Assembly (NCBI GenBank): GCA_958510875.1
Contig: OY294068.1
Location: 84,848,043 to 84,912,042, forward strand
From: Endomychus coccineus
Lineage: Eukaryota > Arthropoda > Insecta > Coleoptera > Endomychidae
Length of the DNA stretch: 64,000 nucleotides
Reading direction: 5' to 3'
The position numbers and the translations under genes are program-made. Of the stretch, positions 24,256-35,769 are shown piece after piece (positions within the stretch are counted from its first letter, which is position 1; each line of letters starts with the position of its first letter). Below the pieces are notes generated by a model. That model was given only the letters and a program-made list of their open reading frames with translations, did not search any database and was not told where the DNA came from.

Positions 24256-24958
24256 GGGTGACACTTTTTCCACTCCATTTTTCCCACTGGTATATTTTTC
24301 CACTAGTTTTTTCTTCCAATAACCTTTTTCCTCTAGTAATGATTTTCCACCAATTCGAAAATAGTATAATTGAAATGATTTGAACAAGTATCATAGCAAC
24401 GACAGTTTGATACGTTGAACTGACAGTTTGACCTAACACATTGGTCTGACAGTTATCCCCCCTCCCTGTGGAACATGTACGAGCCCGTGTTACAAAATCT
24501 GTCGAGGACCAACAATGTGTCGAAAGGTTGGCACAACAGATTCCAAGTGATGGTGGGAAAAAACCACCCTAGTCCTTACGCCTTCCTCCTCGAGCTACAC
24601 AAAGAACAAGGAGACACCGAGGCCATGATCCGCGAGCTGGATTTAGGCTACAAAATTAAAAAAACTACACAGCAGTCCAGAGTGAAAAACGAAGAGCGAA
24701 TAAACAATTTAGTTCGCCAATATGAAGATAGGAAAAGAGGAGGCGAAGTTTTGGAATATTTAAAAGCTGTCGGTCACCATATACAATTTTGATATCCTGT
24801 TTGATATCCATTTATAAAACTATTAAATGTATCAAAAAATAAACTGGAGGAAAGATAAACTGGTGGAAAAATGTATTAGTGGAAAAATATATTAGTGGAA
24901 AAAGCGGAGTGGAAAAAGCAGAGTGGAAAAAATGGAGTGGAAAAAATGGGTCCCACCC
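24256..24958 (+). mobile_element. deleted Mutator-like (MULE) DNA transposon
   Basis: Terminal inverted repeats start GGGTGACAC on the left and GGGTGGGACCC (inverse) on the right. Both are built from short reiterations of TTTTTCCACTNN / AGTGGAAAAA. The octamer ATACATAC occurs at 24244-24251 and 24959-24966, fitting the 8-9 bp target duplication of Mutator. Inside is only the C-terminal part of a transposase. It interrupts the LINE between the RT and its C-terminal tail. Confidence 0.75.
24475..24792 (+). pseudogene. MULE transposase, C-terminal fragment
   Basis: An open frame of 105 codons reads NNVSKGWHNRFQVMVGKNHP, then PYAFLLELHKEQGDTEAMIRE, ending in a lysine/arginine-rich helix and EYLKAVGHHIQF. 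This is the conserved tail (NxxEGWHNRFxxLVGxxHPSxxxFL...) of FLYWCH-type animal Mutator transposases. The zinc finger and the DDE core are missing, so it cannot transpose itself. Its codon use is more GC-rich than that of the host LINE, in line with a later arrival. Confidence 0.8.
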
Positions 24959-25299
24959 ATACATACAGAACAAATCACAAACACATCATGAATTCTTTGT
25001 TTTTCAAGGGTTTTGATCAGTTCAACAAACTACCAAATGAAATTGAAAGTAGCCCACCTCTGAACATTTTCAAAAACGAACTGAAGAAATTTGCTTCAAA
25101 TGTACAAATACGAGATTTATTATGTGTTTGTTACCTGTAGCAACAATTTTGTATATCTTATGATCAACTTTATAATGTATTCATAAATTTTGAATCATTT
25201 CAATATGTACCACATGCATTAAAACTTTTTACTTCATACTTTCTAGCTTGTTTGTATACTAGGGTATCCTATTTCAATGAAGATCTATCTATCTATTCA

Positions 25300-26090
25300 G
25301 TGTTCACAAGATGGTGCGCTTCCAGCGTTGTTCGAATTCATAAGGTACCCATGTGTTAATCATAATCTTGTCTCTTCTATTAATTACTTGTAGATTGCTC
25401 GAATAGATTGAATGTTGTAATAGAGCTAGAATCAGTGCATATTGCTACTGAATTTGTTTCTGTCTCTGTTCCGTAGAGCTCCGCAGTATGTATACTGCAA
25501 TGGATGGGAGTTGTAATCTTGCTACCGTTCCATTCTGTTTGTAGTTGTAAGTGAATACCTAACGCAACTGTCATTTGTAAATGTATCAGTATAGAAGATG
25601 TTGTGATATCTTACTGATTATGAAAAAACTTGTTGGAGTTTCTCTTACTGTATCTTCAATGATATATCAGTGAAGGGTAAGATTTTAATCCAAGACCTTA
25701 TTGTTGATATCGTATCAATAATGTCTTTGTGAGTTGAGTTTTTTCTAGCAATGATATTAGAACTTGTGGAATCAAAGACACTCTTCTGGGGGAGTAGGTC
25801 TCTAATTTTTGAGCGGACATTGAAGATTGTACTGACAGGATTGTCAGGAATCCCTGATACTCTGATAGAATATGAGAGAAGGAGCTGCTGGCACCGTAGA
25901 TAAAGAGAGAGCTCTTGTGGTTCCCAGTATGAGGATTCAATAGGACTGGATCTAAAGGCACCAAGATAAATACGGAGTGCATAGTTTTGTATCGTGTTCA
26001 AGCTTTCTAGATTGCTTTCATTAGCAGAGCAATAAATAAAGGCTTCATAGTCTAATATGGAGCATAAGAGAGCTCTTTATATTGAGAGGA
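25300..26090 (-). pseudogene. I/R1-type LINE relic: RT tail and RNase H
   Basis: The minus-strand reading SILDYEAFIYCSANES, then LNTIQNYALRIYLGAFRSSP, then QELSLYLRCQQLLLSY is the conserved segment between RT and RNase H in insect RNase H-bearing LINEs. Further down, HTAELYGTETE and SVAICTDSSSITTFNLFE (25551-25385) carry RNase H acidic residues. It continues the RT domains at 27960-29420; an unidentified block separates them. Confidence 0.8.
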
Positions 26091-27955
26091 GCGTTTGAGG
26101 AGCAGACATGCATTTTGTCAAAAATTTGAATTTTCGAAAAAGAGGGGCAATACATTCCTGTACTACAAATTCATAATGTTTTCTCAAAACGCTTTCCGTC
26201 CCTGTGTAAATAAATGTTCAAAATCACCTAAACAAAGAAAATGAATCTTGTCCATTGCCACTATTCTTACTAAATTCGATATCTTCATAAACATGGACAT
26301 AATTCGTTTTGTAGTATGAAATCGTCACAATCCCAAAAGTTATAGTGTTGAACGTGTGTGTTTAGTTTTGCAAAGATTATTTTTGTTGTAAAATGGGAAA
26401 CCTTGAACGTAAACATGCGGTTGGTGGTGGAAAACGAAAGAAAAATGTAATACAGAAATAAGGTAGGTTCAGTACATTAAAAGGTTAGAATTTATAAAAC
26501 ATGTATAAACTTTTGATCTAAGATTTTCATATTATGATGTGAATTTGTATAATTTCATCATAAGGATGTTAAGATGGATGGTGAAAAAGTATCGGAAGCG
26601 GACATTTTGGAGATTTACAAAATACCGATTAAACTGTCCAGGACAACATGCTTTCCGAAATAATGCAAATTGAAAATCCACATCGGAAGCGAAGTTGTAA
26701 AAGTTTTCTGTTACATACTTCGTAATCGAAAATTGGAATTTCTTTGTTTTCAAATGATCTTTCAAATACGTTAAGAAATTTAACGCTGTTGAAATGTTTA
26801 TCCAGGTGAAGAAAGTCACTAGGGACGAAATAGGACTAAAAGAATTCACCATGTCACCTGAATATTCTATTACGAAGTTATGAAAGCTTTCCAATAAAAA
26901 CGAGACAAACGAATTGAATGTAAATTACAAATATTTTGGGAGAATATTCAGCAATAATTTCAATATATAGGGTTTGATAGTCGAACCATACGTGCCATAG
27001 CACTAACTTTGCCCCAAGTACCAGTCATATCAGGCTATTCGCAGATGGGTATGGAGTCCAAAACAAGAATAGCCACGTTATTCACATCCATGTCATGACT
27101 TCAGAAATTTGCTCTTGACTGTATCCGTACAATCCTCAATTTTTCCTGAACGGGTTCATTCCTATCTTCTTGGTATAGTTGAAAAGATTTTACGACGTCA
27201 CAGAACTATAAGATCTCCAGGGGGAAACTGGAAATTGTATTTCAAAGATTGAGAATTTCGAAAACTCTGAGTTGACATGTTTTTAGTAGATATTAAAGAA
27301 AATGTATCCTTTCTATAAAAATTACAGCGATCAGCTCAAGCATTAAGAAAGTGATTGATCCAAACAAGGTGTTGGTAAGAACCGAACTCTGACGATACTT
27401 CAAAAAAATATGACTCTATTAAATTCACGTAAACGTCTTGATCAAATTGAGTTACCCTTCGGGCATAAAAGTTACATAGCTGAAAAAATGAATAAATTTC
27501 ATTATCTGAGGAGTGTTGATACACTGATACTGCCATAACGTGAATTATTCCAATTTTGGAGAAAATTGTACATTTCCTGTATAAATTTTTCTCTCAATTT
27601 CTGGTGTCTGTTTTCCCTTTCCTTGTCTGAGGGTTTTCTTATTGACATGTGTCTGAAAAAATCATTTTTTCTTGGAATATTAGATTTTAAGTTTAACTGT
27701 AATGCATCATTGCATCTATATTTCTTAGAGTACTCACATTTGTTCAAGAATATTGGAAAATCATTTATTTGCTTCATTTATTGGACATTTGACATTCATA
27801 ACGCATTTTGCCCATTAGAATTAGAGACATGCAAACTACATTATGTTCGATTGATTTTTATGTATATTTTATGTTCTTCTAGCACAGAAGTGTGGAATCT
27901 AACAGCTTGCATTTTCTATGACTATTTTGAAATTAAATTTGTTTGTTACAATTTC
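26090..27955. other. unidentified ~1.9-kb block inserted in the LINE
   Basis: It sits precisely between the RT and the RT-tail/RNase H parts of the minus-strand LINE, so it is probably a later insertion. Open frames on the minus strand (26894-26532, 27777-27502, 27536-27336) have no family resemblance I can state with confidence. FFQLCNFYARRVTQF (27490-27446) faintly recalls the gypsy RT end (FLGLCNYYRRFV). No clear terminal repeats were found. Confidence 0.35.
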
Positions 27956-27959
27956 TAGT

Positions 27960-29420
27960 TATATTGCAATAGTTTTTTGAATCTCCTGGAAAGTTGCAAA
28001 TATGGACAAAATGCAAGTCTCATCGTTTGTTCTTCAGCACCCCATTGATATTGTGACAATGACTTCAAGATCCTTAGACGCTGAGCACATTTCGTTTTGA
28101 CCTGCAGTAGATTTCTCAAGATGAGATTACTGTCAAAAGTTGTCAATGGCATCTATAAAATTCTAATACTTGCAGTTGTATGCCATTTGGAATTACATGT
28201 GGTACATATGGCCTTCTCCTTCTGTCGAATTTGATAACTTCAGATTTGGAGAATGGAAAGTTGAAACCTTTCCTTTATGACCAGAGGATTATATCATTCA
28301 CTGAATTTTGTAGTGATTCACATGTGGTTGCGGTAACCTTTCCTGCAGTGAAAACTATAAGGTTATCTGCAGGGAGAAGTGTTATTAACTGGACCTCGAT
28401 AGAAGAGCACATAACATCCACATCTAGTATAAATAGAGTGGTGCTCTAGTCTGAGCCTTGTGGAACGTCATTCTTCAAGATCAATTGATTCGATGTTTTT
28501 GCAATGACTGACACTTTGGATGTTCCATTTGTTAGGAAGTTTCCTATGAACGATAGGATATTCCAATTTGGAGGGCCCCAAGATTATCAAGGTTACTACG
28601 GTAAGGTCTGAATCCGGATTGTGCTTGATTGGGAAGCTTGTGGCATTCGAGATATCAGAGAAACCCCTTTTGAACATCTTCCTCATGAGTTTGCACATTA
28701 AGCATGTCAGGTAGATATGCCTAAATGAGTTTGGGTTGATCGAGAAAGTGTCATTCTTCTTGAAGGGCAGTATGATGGATTAGCACCACAAGGTTTTGAA
28801 TTGTTGCTCTATCCAAATTTTGTTATATAGTTGTTCCTGTAGCGTATCTAGGCTAGATGCAGATACGATTTTGAGAAAAATGAATGGAACATAATCTGGC
28901 CCAGCTGCTGAATTCTTGCAGAAAGATAGAGCGAAGGTAAGATCTCCTTGACTGAAAGGAAGTGAGTGAATCAAAATTATTAAGTGCTCTGTATGTAGAG
29001 TAGGCATAATTTAGGGAAATTCTATATATCTTGTTCTTAATTGGAAGTTGTTGGCAAGAATGTTGATAATATTTTGGCTGTCAGTGATAAATTTATCAGT
29101 GAGTGTTGTGACCCGTATTTTGCGGATTATCTTATACCCTTGTACTTGTTTTATTTTTGTGCAAACTTGACAGGTGGAGTTTCTGATGTTAATGTACTCA
29201 CATATTTATTCCACCATTGATTTCTACTTCCCTTGAAAAGGTGTTTAGATTTAGCTTTAGTTTCTCAAAATTTATCAAATCGTGTTGAGTTAGAGTTCTT
29301 CTAATTCTATTTAATGCTGTTTTGCATCAATGCAATGCTTTGAGTGCATCATTTTACCAAAGGGGTGTGGAGTCACGGCAAGGTGTGGATAATGCGAGTC
29401 AACCTGGGAGCAGGTGTCAG
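27960..29420 (-). pseudogene. I/R1-type LINE relic: endonuclease end and reverse transcriptase
   Basis: Minus-strand order: a segment resembling the pre-RT linker (ALKALHRCKTALNRIRR, ~29350-29300); RT start FALSFCKNSAAGPDYVPFIF (28957-28898); FLTNGTSKVSVI with ILKNDVPQGS (~28550-28450, motif B region); FDSNLILRNLLQVKTKCAQR and QWGAEEQTM (28140-28015, thumb). Frames are broken by stops. The domain order places its RNase H at 25300-26090. Confidence 0.75.
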
Positions 29421-29706
29421 TATAAAACATAGAGTGGTAAAATACATTATGTAGACTATTTGAATGTAGTTTCAATGTAACATAGAGTATATCTTAACGT
29501 CTTTCAGGAGCGTTTCTAAAACATTTCCAATATATTCACAATAATACATTTGACCTGCAGAAGTTACCGAAATTTATTTTGCTTTCAAAAGTGAGGGAAC
29601 TAATTTGATCAATTGACAGTCTATGCTGTGAATATTAACCTCCCAAAGGATAATTGATCATTGGTGAACATAATCCGATTCGATGGCCCGCCATATATTA
29701 ATTATT
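29421..29706. other. AT-rich DNA, nothing recognised
   Basis: Probably the remains of LINE 5' sequence. No coding signal was seen. Confidence 0.25.
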
Positions 29707-29775
29707 CACGCACATTCATCTAAGTTCCATCGTTCGGAATTGAGGAGTGTAGGTCAGATCAGTATTACTATGGGT
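29707..29775. repeat. dispersed repeat A, copy 2
   Basis: It shares CACGCACATTCATCTAA, GAATTGAGGAGTGTA and AGTATTACTATG in the same order with 12263-12330. It lies beside a SINE head. Confidence 0.6.
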
Positions 29776-29899
29776 GGTAATTACTCTGACAGTATTCATC
29801 CAATGATAGCATCCTGGTTCTCATATATTTCGAAAGAACTGACCTAGAAATATTCTGAGTAAGTATAAGTATGAACAAGTTCAATGTTCCATTGCCTTT

Positions 29900-29975
29900 G
29901 AACCATAAACAAGATTCGAATCCATATTCCCGGATGACTAGTCCAGAGCGTTAACCAATTGCACCTAGTATGACT
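29900..29975 (-). mobile_element. tRNA-derived SINE head, second copy
   Basis: The minus strand reads GGTGCAATTGGTTAACGC (A-box/D-arm), CTCTGGACTAG (anticodon arm) and GGATTCGAATCTTG (B-box/T-arm), ending TTATGGTT. It aligns over its length with the head at 16483-16559 but is diverged, and its stems are broken. It is therefore a repeat copy, not a working tRNA. Confidence 0.65.
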
Positions 29976-30572
29976 CTCTTCTCTGGAGGGTATGCAATAA
30001 GTATTTCAAAATGAGCCTACAAAAGGAAGTCGCAATCGAATCATAATTATTGTCCAAATGAGCAACTCATCAATATACCAACAAACAAATGTTTTGTATG
30101 AAAGACTGCAACATTTGAAATCGTTATTGATTTTATTGTCACATATTTTTTTCAGTAGTATATATTCCTGAACAGTTCTCCAACAATTTCAGGCTCGTCT
30201 CCAATTCTGAATGACAGAACAGGTGGAATATCTTTCTTCTTCCTCCGTACAGATGATACATACATAAAATGTATCGAACAAACGCTGGAAGTTATACTAT
30301 ATTTATTGATGTAACCAAAATTTTGTGTGTAAAAATTTGCCGGTGGTAAGTAAATTATATTAGAAAACACATCAGATTTATCAAAAAAGAAACTAGTTTC
30401 AGATGAACTGCTTGAACATTAGTATAATGCTGACATTTGGAGACTAGATGATGAACAATCATTTCCTTTTAGTGGAATAACCTTATACATCAGTTCCGTA
30501 CATGACGGGATAAATTAAAAAATCAAATTATGAATGTCCAGAAGTCTAATATAATAATCATCAACAACATTT
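29976..30572. other. AT-rich DNA downstream of OBP-B
   Basis: This contains the presumed 3' flank of OBP-B. No AATAAA is obvious close to the stop codon. No other gene was seen. Confidence 0.3.
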
Positions 30573-33500
30573 TTAAATAATATTAACGTTAGCCGAAATT
30601 GTCTTGTAACACTTGAAACTTTCAAATGCGGTCAGTTCTGGGGTAGCTTTCTTCATTCCACATTTCTTGATAAGATTTTCGGTCACAGTTGCGTCTCCAA
30701 TAACAGCTCCTAGCTTACTCCTGATAACGCCTTCCTGAATGTCACCTGCTTCATTCTGGAATCCCAATTTTTTCGACAGACAGAAAACATGCACCTTCAA
30801 TTTGGGATCATCTGAGAATTGTCCTTGCCTTCCCTTTGCAATTTGATCTGGGGTAGCGTTGCTGATGGCTGAACATTCTACATTATACGCTTTCAGAGCA
30901 TTTATTTGATCTTCTGTTAGGGCCTGTAAATTACCAAATATATTATCATAGTCGTATAAAACGGGAAATTCCCAATCTTTCATGAGAACGGAGGACTATT
31001 ATAAAATAATTGATACCTCCCTTGAATATCCTATCATGATTATGACTTATGATTATAATGGAGAACATGACAGCTTGTTTTTTTATTAATATATACTGAA
31101 GTTATTTGAGGTACCTAAGAAAAATCCCCATTGTTATTTTGATGATATTTTTGATAAGTTGCTCATAAAGAATCAACCTTGCATTTTGGGTTTATTTATC
31201 AGCTCCTCTAATACTTTTAGAGACAAAATATCCGGAAGCTGCTTTTTATGATTATTTTCGAAAATTACAGATCAAAATGATTTCTGTTTAGACGTTGGTG
31301 TTAGGTTCCGTAGCAAACACCTATTGGGAATTGATTTTCATATAATATCTCTGGAATATACTGAGTTTCAGGAAACCAAACTGGTCGAATATTTAGTATC
31401 AAAAAGGTTACTACTCCGCAAACATCATTTATAGGAGAAAAATCATCAGTGATAGTACAATCATTTTATAGGTTTTTTTGAGATTTGGAATTTTTTTTCC
31501 GACTTTTGGTTTGAATATACAGAAAGTTAGGAAATTTTCTGTAGATTACGACAAAAATAGTGGCTGAAAACCTCCAATCAAGGAAAATGTCGTAAATTAT
31601 ATATATATATATACAATTTTCCGGGCTTTTCCGTTAATATCTTCAATACTATGCGTTTGAGAGAAAAAAGTCTCAAACAAAAGTTGTTCAGAATTAAATT
31701 CTTCATAGGAGTTGACTATTTTGAATTTAATTTTCATCGAATTTTCCAGGCATTGGATGTGAAAACGAAATATTTTCGAATAAGAACTATATATGAGAAA
31801 AAATTGCACATTTGGCTGGTAAATATGGTATGATAATTTTATATTGGGGTATATATCGTTACTTTAAATGATTTTGATTACGAATTTTCCAATATTTGCC
31901 CTAATTTTCCGGGTTAGGAAAATTTTTTATTTTTTTTTTCAATCTTAGTGTATGATATGTCGATTTTTAGGTTTTATAGAGCTCTGATAACGATTTTTCA
32001 GTTCATTTTGTCGTGGAAAGTCATTGAAAACGTACATTCGGAAAACAGAAAACTTTTTTTTTCCGATTATGGCGTGTGACAGATTAATTCTTATATTTTT
32101 TAGGGTTCTGGAAATGTTTTTTTACTTTGTTTCATCGTGAAAAATCATTTAAAATATATATCCGAAAATTTTTATTTAAACAATTTACTATTGAAAACGA
32201 GGTTGTTACAATCAAATTGTTTTTCACTTAAACGATTTTTTAATCAAATATATCAATAAAATAATTGTTTACACGGAATACACAACAGCTCAGCTGTAAA
32301 TATTTTATAATAACGTTTAACGTATACAATAACAGAGCACATGTGGCGTTATTTTGAGCATCATATGATTGAAGTCTTGCGCACAAATTCATTGCAGTGG
32401 TGCTACAATTGAACATTAACTAAAAAAACGTTTTCCGAACCCTAAAAAACATAAGAATTTATGTCACACGCAATAATCAAAAAAAAAAAAGTTTTCTATT
32501 TTCCGAATGTACGTTTTCAATGACTTTTTACGACAAAATAAACTGAAAAATCGTAATGAGAGCTTTATGAAACCTAAAAATCGACATATCATACACTAAG
32601 ATTGAAAAAAAAATAAAAAATTCTCCTAACCCGGAAAATTAGGGCAAATATTGGAAAATTCTTAATTATAATCATTTACAGTAACGATATATACCCCAAT
32701 ATAAAATTATGATACCATATTTACCAGCTAAATGCAATTTTTTCTCATATATAGTTCCTATTCGAAAATATTTTGTTTTCCCATCCAATGCTTGGAAAAT
32801 TCGATGAAAATTAAAATAGCAATAGTCAATTCCTATGTAAAATTTAATTCTGAACAACTTTTGTTGGAAATTTTTTTCTCTAAAACGCATAGTATTGAAG
32901 ATATTAACGGAAAAGCCCGGAAAATTGTATATATATATATATATATATATATAATTTACAACATTTTCCTTGATTGGAGGTTTTCAGCCACTATTTTTAT
33001 CTACGGAAAATTCCCTAACTTTCTGTATATTCAAACCAAAAGTCGGAAAAAAAAGTTCCACTTTTTATAAAATGACTGTACTATGATATGATAGACACAA
33101 AACAGAATGAGAGTGAGGTTAGGTATCTTAACAAATGTTACACTTTTTCGATCCATATTCGAATACTCCTGAAATCAATATTTTTGTCAATATTGTCACG
33201 TATTCGAATTTATCCATTATTTCTTGGTAGATCTCAAAAGTATTTCAGGAATTCCTCAATGGTGACAGTATCTTTCATCCACATCAATTGTTTCCCAAAT
33301 ATAAAATAGCATTTTTAATGATAGTTAAGGCCTTTGATATCTGTGAACGAGTTCGCACTAATTATCAATTAGGCAATTTGGTTCAGAAGTTTTGAACAAA
33401 TAACTGTTCTGTTAACATATCTATGTTGATTCGGTGTTCACTTGATGTAGATGCATTCCGAAAATACGTAGAATAGTTATAACACAAATCTAAATTCACA

Positions 33501-34561
33501 CGATCTGCAAAGTTCACTAGTAATTTGACGTTTTTATTTCGGAATTTATAGCTTAATTTGGGGTTATTGAAAGAAAATTGATTTGCAAAATATTCAATTT
33601 TAATATCAGTTTATGTTTCTCCTAGTTGATGACTCATTTTGATACTGTCACGGTGTCACGAAACAATTGTCAGCAAATAAACTTTGCAGTTCTTGTAAAT
33701 TAAAAGTATTGTTGTGTTTCAGTATTCTACATATTTTCGTTCTGCTAACGATGGAAATTCTGTTTTACAATAAAATTTGTTTCGGAATGATGCAACGCAA
33801 TCACTATATAATTCATGAGAAAACGCAAGAGATAAGTTAGTTAAGTCATGAAGAAGTAATGGAGATCATATCTTTACATTCTTGCCATTTGTATCTATTA
33901 GTTCATGATGAGTAGATACTGCAAACCCCTGATAGTACTATCGATACTTTCAAATCCATTCTTGAGATGAACAAACGAACATAGAACGAAAGAGAGAGCA
34001 TGGAGGACTTGATATCTTCACTAGCCTCGATCTGCTTCAAATTTCGCAAACCTCTATAATTGTGACTTAAACAGCATAGAGGTCTCATTATGAGGAATAC
34101 ATAAATTACGAGATGAGGAAAGCAGAGCACACAATATAAATGATGATAAATTTAGAGGCAGGGTGAATTATAAAACAATAAAAGAAGAAAATGCTCAACA
34201 GTGCATTTTCTTGATTGATGACAATTATTTCTTCAGAAATTTTGTGGATATAAATAAAAGGGTTGCTGATTCGAAGAAACAAGCTATGCTGCTGATCTGA
34301 ATTTCAATGTTATCTGATATTTTCATTCATTTGCACACCGTGACTCCGATTATTGACCCGCGATGATGATGATCTATTTAGATATTTCTTCGTTTTTCAG
34401 AATAATATCTATATTATTTTCCAGATGCATCTTATTTATAAGATGGCTAAGCCCTTCAAATTGATTTGATAAATTCTTATTATTAATTAGACATACATTA
34501 ATTATCCACTCACCTGAACACCTACGCAGAGACAAAACGCCATCAAAATAAAGAACTTCAT
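30573..34561 (-). CDS. Minus-C odorant-binding protein (OBP-B), two exons
   Basis: PBP/GOBP-family secreted ligand carrier. Exon 1 is 34561-34514 (16 codons, MKFFILMAFCLCVGVQ, signal peptide), followed by donor GTGAGT. Exon 2 is 30923-30573, after acceptor TTTACAG, and starts ALTEDQINALKAYN. Signal cleavage after VQA gives a mature N-terminus LTEDQ, typical of OBPs. The product is 132 aa. The phase-0 intron is 3590 bp and carries a 1.6-kb foldback element. Cysteines fall at 33, 64, 104 and 121 (X30-X39-X16), matching C1, C3, C4 and C6. The C2 position is Val and C5 is Glu, so it is Minus-C, like OBP-A. The frame also extends 60 bases upstream of exon 2, but that part lacks a signal peptide and crosses the acceptor site, so it is intronic. 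Confidence 0.92.
31458..33078. mobile_element. long foldback transposon 2 (arms ~660 bp) inside the OBP-B intron
   Basis: The left arm 31458-32124 and the right arm 32420-33078 are near-perfect reverse complements with a ~295-bp centre. Both ends are flanked by TA. The right end inverted reads CAGTCATTTTATAAA and the left CAATCATTTTATAGG. Each arm holds a short (TA)n run near the same place (31600-31612 and 32927-32952). There is no coding frame of its own; the mirrored 60-112 codon frames are arm shadows. TA flanks suggest a Tc1/mariner-type mobilised foldback. Confidence 0.85.
33079..34513. other. remaining 5' part of the OBP-B intron
   Basis: AT-rich. No further exon-like frame with good splice sites was seen. 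The two known exons already give a full-length OBP. Confidence 0.4.
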
Positions 34562-34615
34562 GATGATTCCTTATCAACAAACAGATTGAATATGAAGCAA
34601 ACTCAGGAGCCCATG

Positions 34616-34623
34616 CTTATATA
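34616..34623 (-). promoter_or_regulatory. TATA box of OBP-B
   Basis: The minus strand reads TATATAAG 55 bp upstream of the start codon, at the same relative place as in OBP-A. Confidence 0.75.
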
Positions 34624-34629
34624 CTTTTA

Positions 34630-35765
34630 CGGTGAGTGGTGAAAAGGCCACACGATTGGATTAAGTGCAGGGTTATATTTCATATAGCGATAAATTAAAT
34701 TTTGTTGTTGAATACATTACTCAGATTCATCATTCATTCAGTTCATTATGTAGGTATGAATAAATATATGTACCTAATGGTCGTAATTACCATGAAATTT
34801 TTTTTTTTAATGAAACTGAATGTTGCATTTTTATCTTTCAAGGAATTATGATCCACACATTACACAAACAACATGTACGAAATTAAGTCATTGTATAATT
34901 AATCTGGTCACACTTAATGAATCCTATTCAAAACGGATCGAAATTTGGTGGATCGCATATACATTTAATAATTAATATTCTCGCAAATACGGTTATGCAT
35001 TCTACTCTACAATTTAATGATGATGTTGCAAAAGTTAGAACAACAAACTTGAGCGCTATTTTCAACACTGATTGTCACATTTCAGGGCTAAATTTATGAT
35101 TCTTGTACTTTGAACTATGTATGTCATCTACATGTATCTATGTTGAAACTAGATCCAGCAAAAACTCCTTACAAAATTCCCAACCCTGGAAGTTTGATCT
35201 AATTAAAGAATAAAATTAGATTCATGTTGATTTCGAAGTATTCAATTATTAAATCGGATGGAAGTGTGAGTTAAAACGTAAAAAAATCACTCATTGGGAA
35301 TAAGGGTCTCTCTAGCCTGCTAAAATTTTAACAGGATCTTATGACAGTTCTTATTCCCGGAAATAACCATTAATCCAGAATTTAAAGAGAACTGAATGTA
35401 TAAAGTTCTATTTATCTGGGAGGCATATGTTTATCATGATCTCAAATTCAACATGTTTGAATTTCCTAAATCACAAAGATATCTCGGAATATCGTCGCTG
35501 TTACTCAATATGCGGAAAAATTATAAATTTTCAGAAGATACAAAAAAATTGATAATTTCTGAGCCCTTTTACTTTTTTAGACTTGCATGTTAATTATGAA
35601 TTTGATAGACTTTTTCCTATTTATGTAATATCAGCAGTCTACAAGGTAGAAAAAAACAATTTTCCATGACATATCAGCCCCAATTATGCACTTTTGACTA
35701 TAGTTCTGTGATAGTTTGCCGCAGAATTTAACCGGGAAGTTAGATGTGCTGCTTGGGAGAATTGG
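34630..35765. other. upstream flank of OBP-B, nothing recognised
   Basis: AT-rich sequence without a coding pattern. Short open frames (34917-35099, 35396-35593) have no recognisable family. Confidence 0.3.
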
Positions 35766-35769
35766 CGCG

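Larger units (their letters stand above)
21180..25297 (+). pseudogene. non-LTR retrotransposon (PHD-finger ORF1, endonuclease, RT), decayed, split by a Mutator-like element
   Basis: ORF1 begins at ATG 21240 with a PHD-like zinc finger (IRCFKCKVEFEANG..., CDSCRRPIHTK). An apurinic endonuclease relic follows near 21990 (VGCAYHAPSGSDAKFLDDF). RT pieces follow: EVPQGNISDLLLF and NFFADDTLLACSDENLE (FADD catalytic motif, ~23575), then NTTKYLGFHMN. The C-terminal tail SLFFKGFDQFNKLPNEI lies beyond the inserted element (24986-25138). The 3' end is an (ATCT)n run at about 25284-25297. Stops and shifts occur throughout. Domain architecture is like that of the better preserved element at 41007-45438. 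Confidence 0.8.

Noticed and set aside
26532..26894. 120-codon minus-strand frame as a new gene
   Set aside because: No domain and an AT-rich composition in which such frames arise by chance; it lies within an insertion in a dead LINE.
30924..30983. N-terminal extension of OBP-B exon 2 (MKDWEFPVLYDY...)
   Set aside because: It lies upstream of a good TTTACAG acceptor, lacks a signal peptide, and exon 1 at 34514-34561 provides one.
31597..33070. Frames of 60-112 codons in OBP-B intron
   Set aside because: Mirrored shadows of foldback 2 arms.
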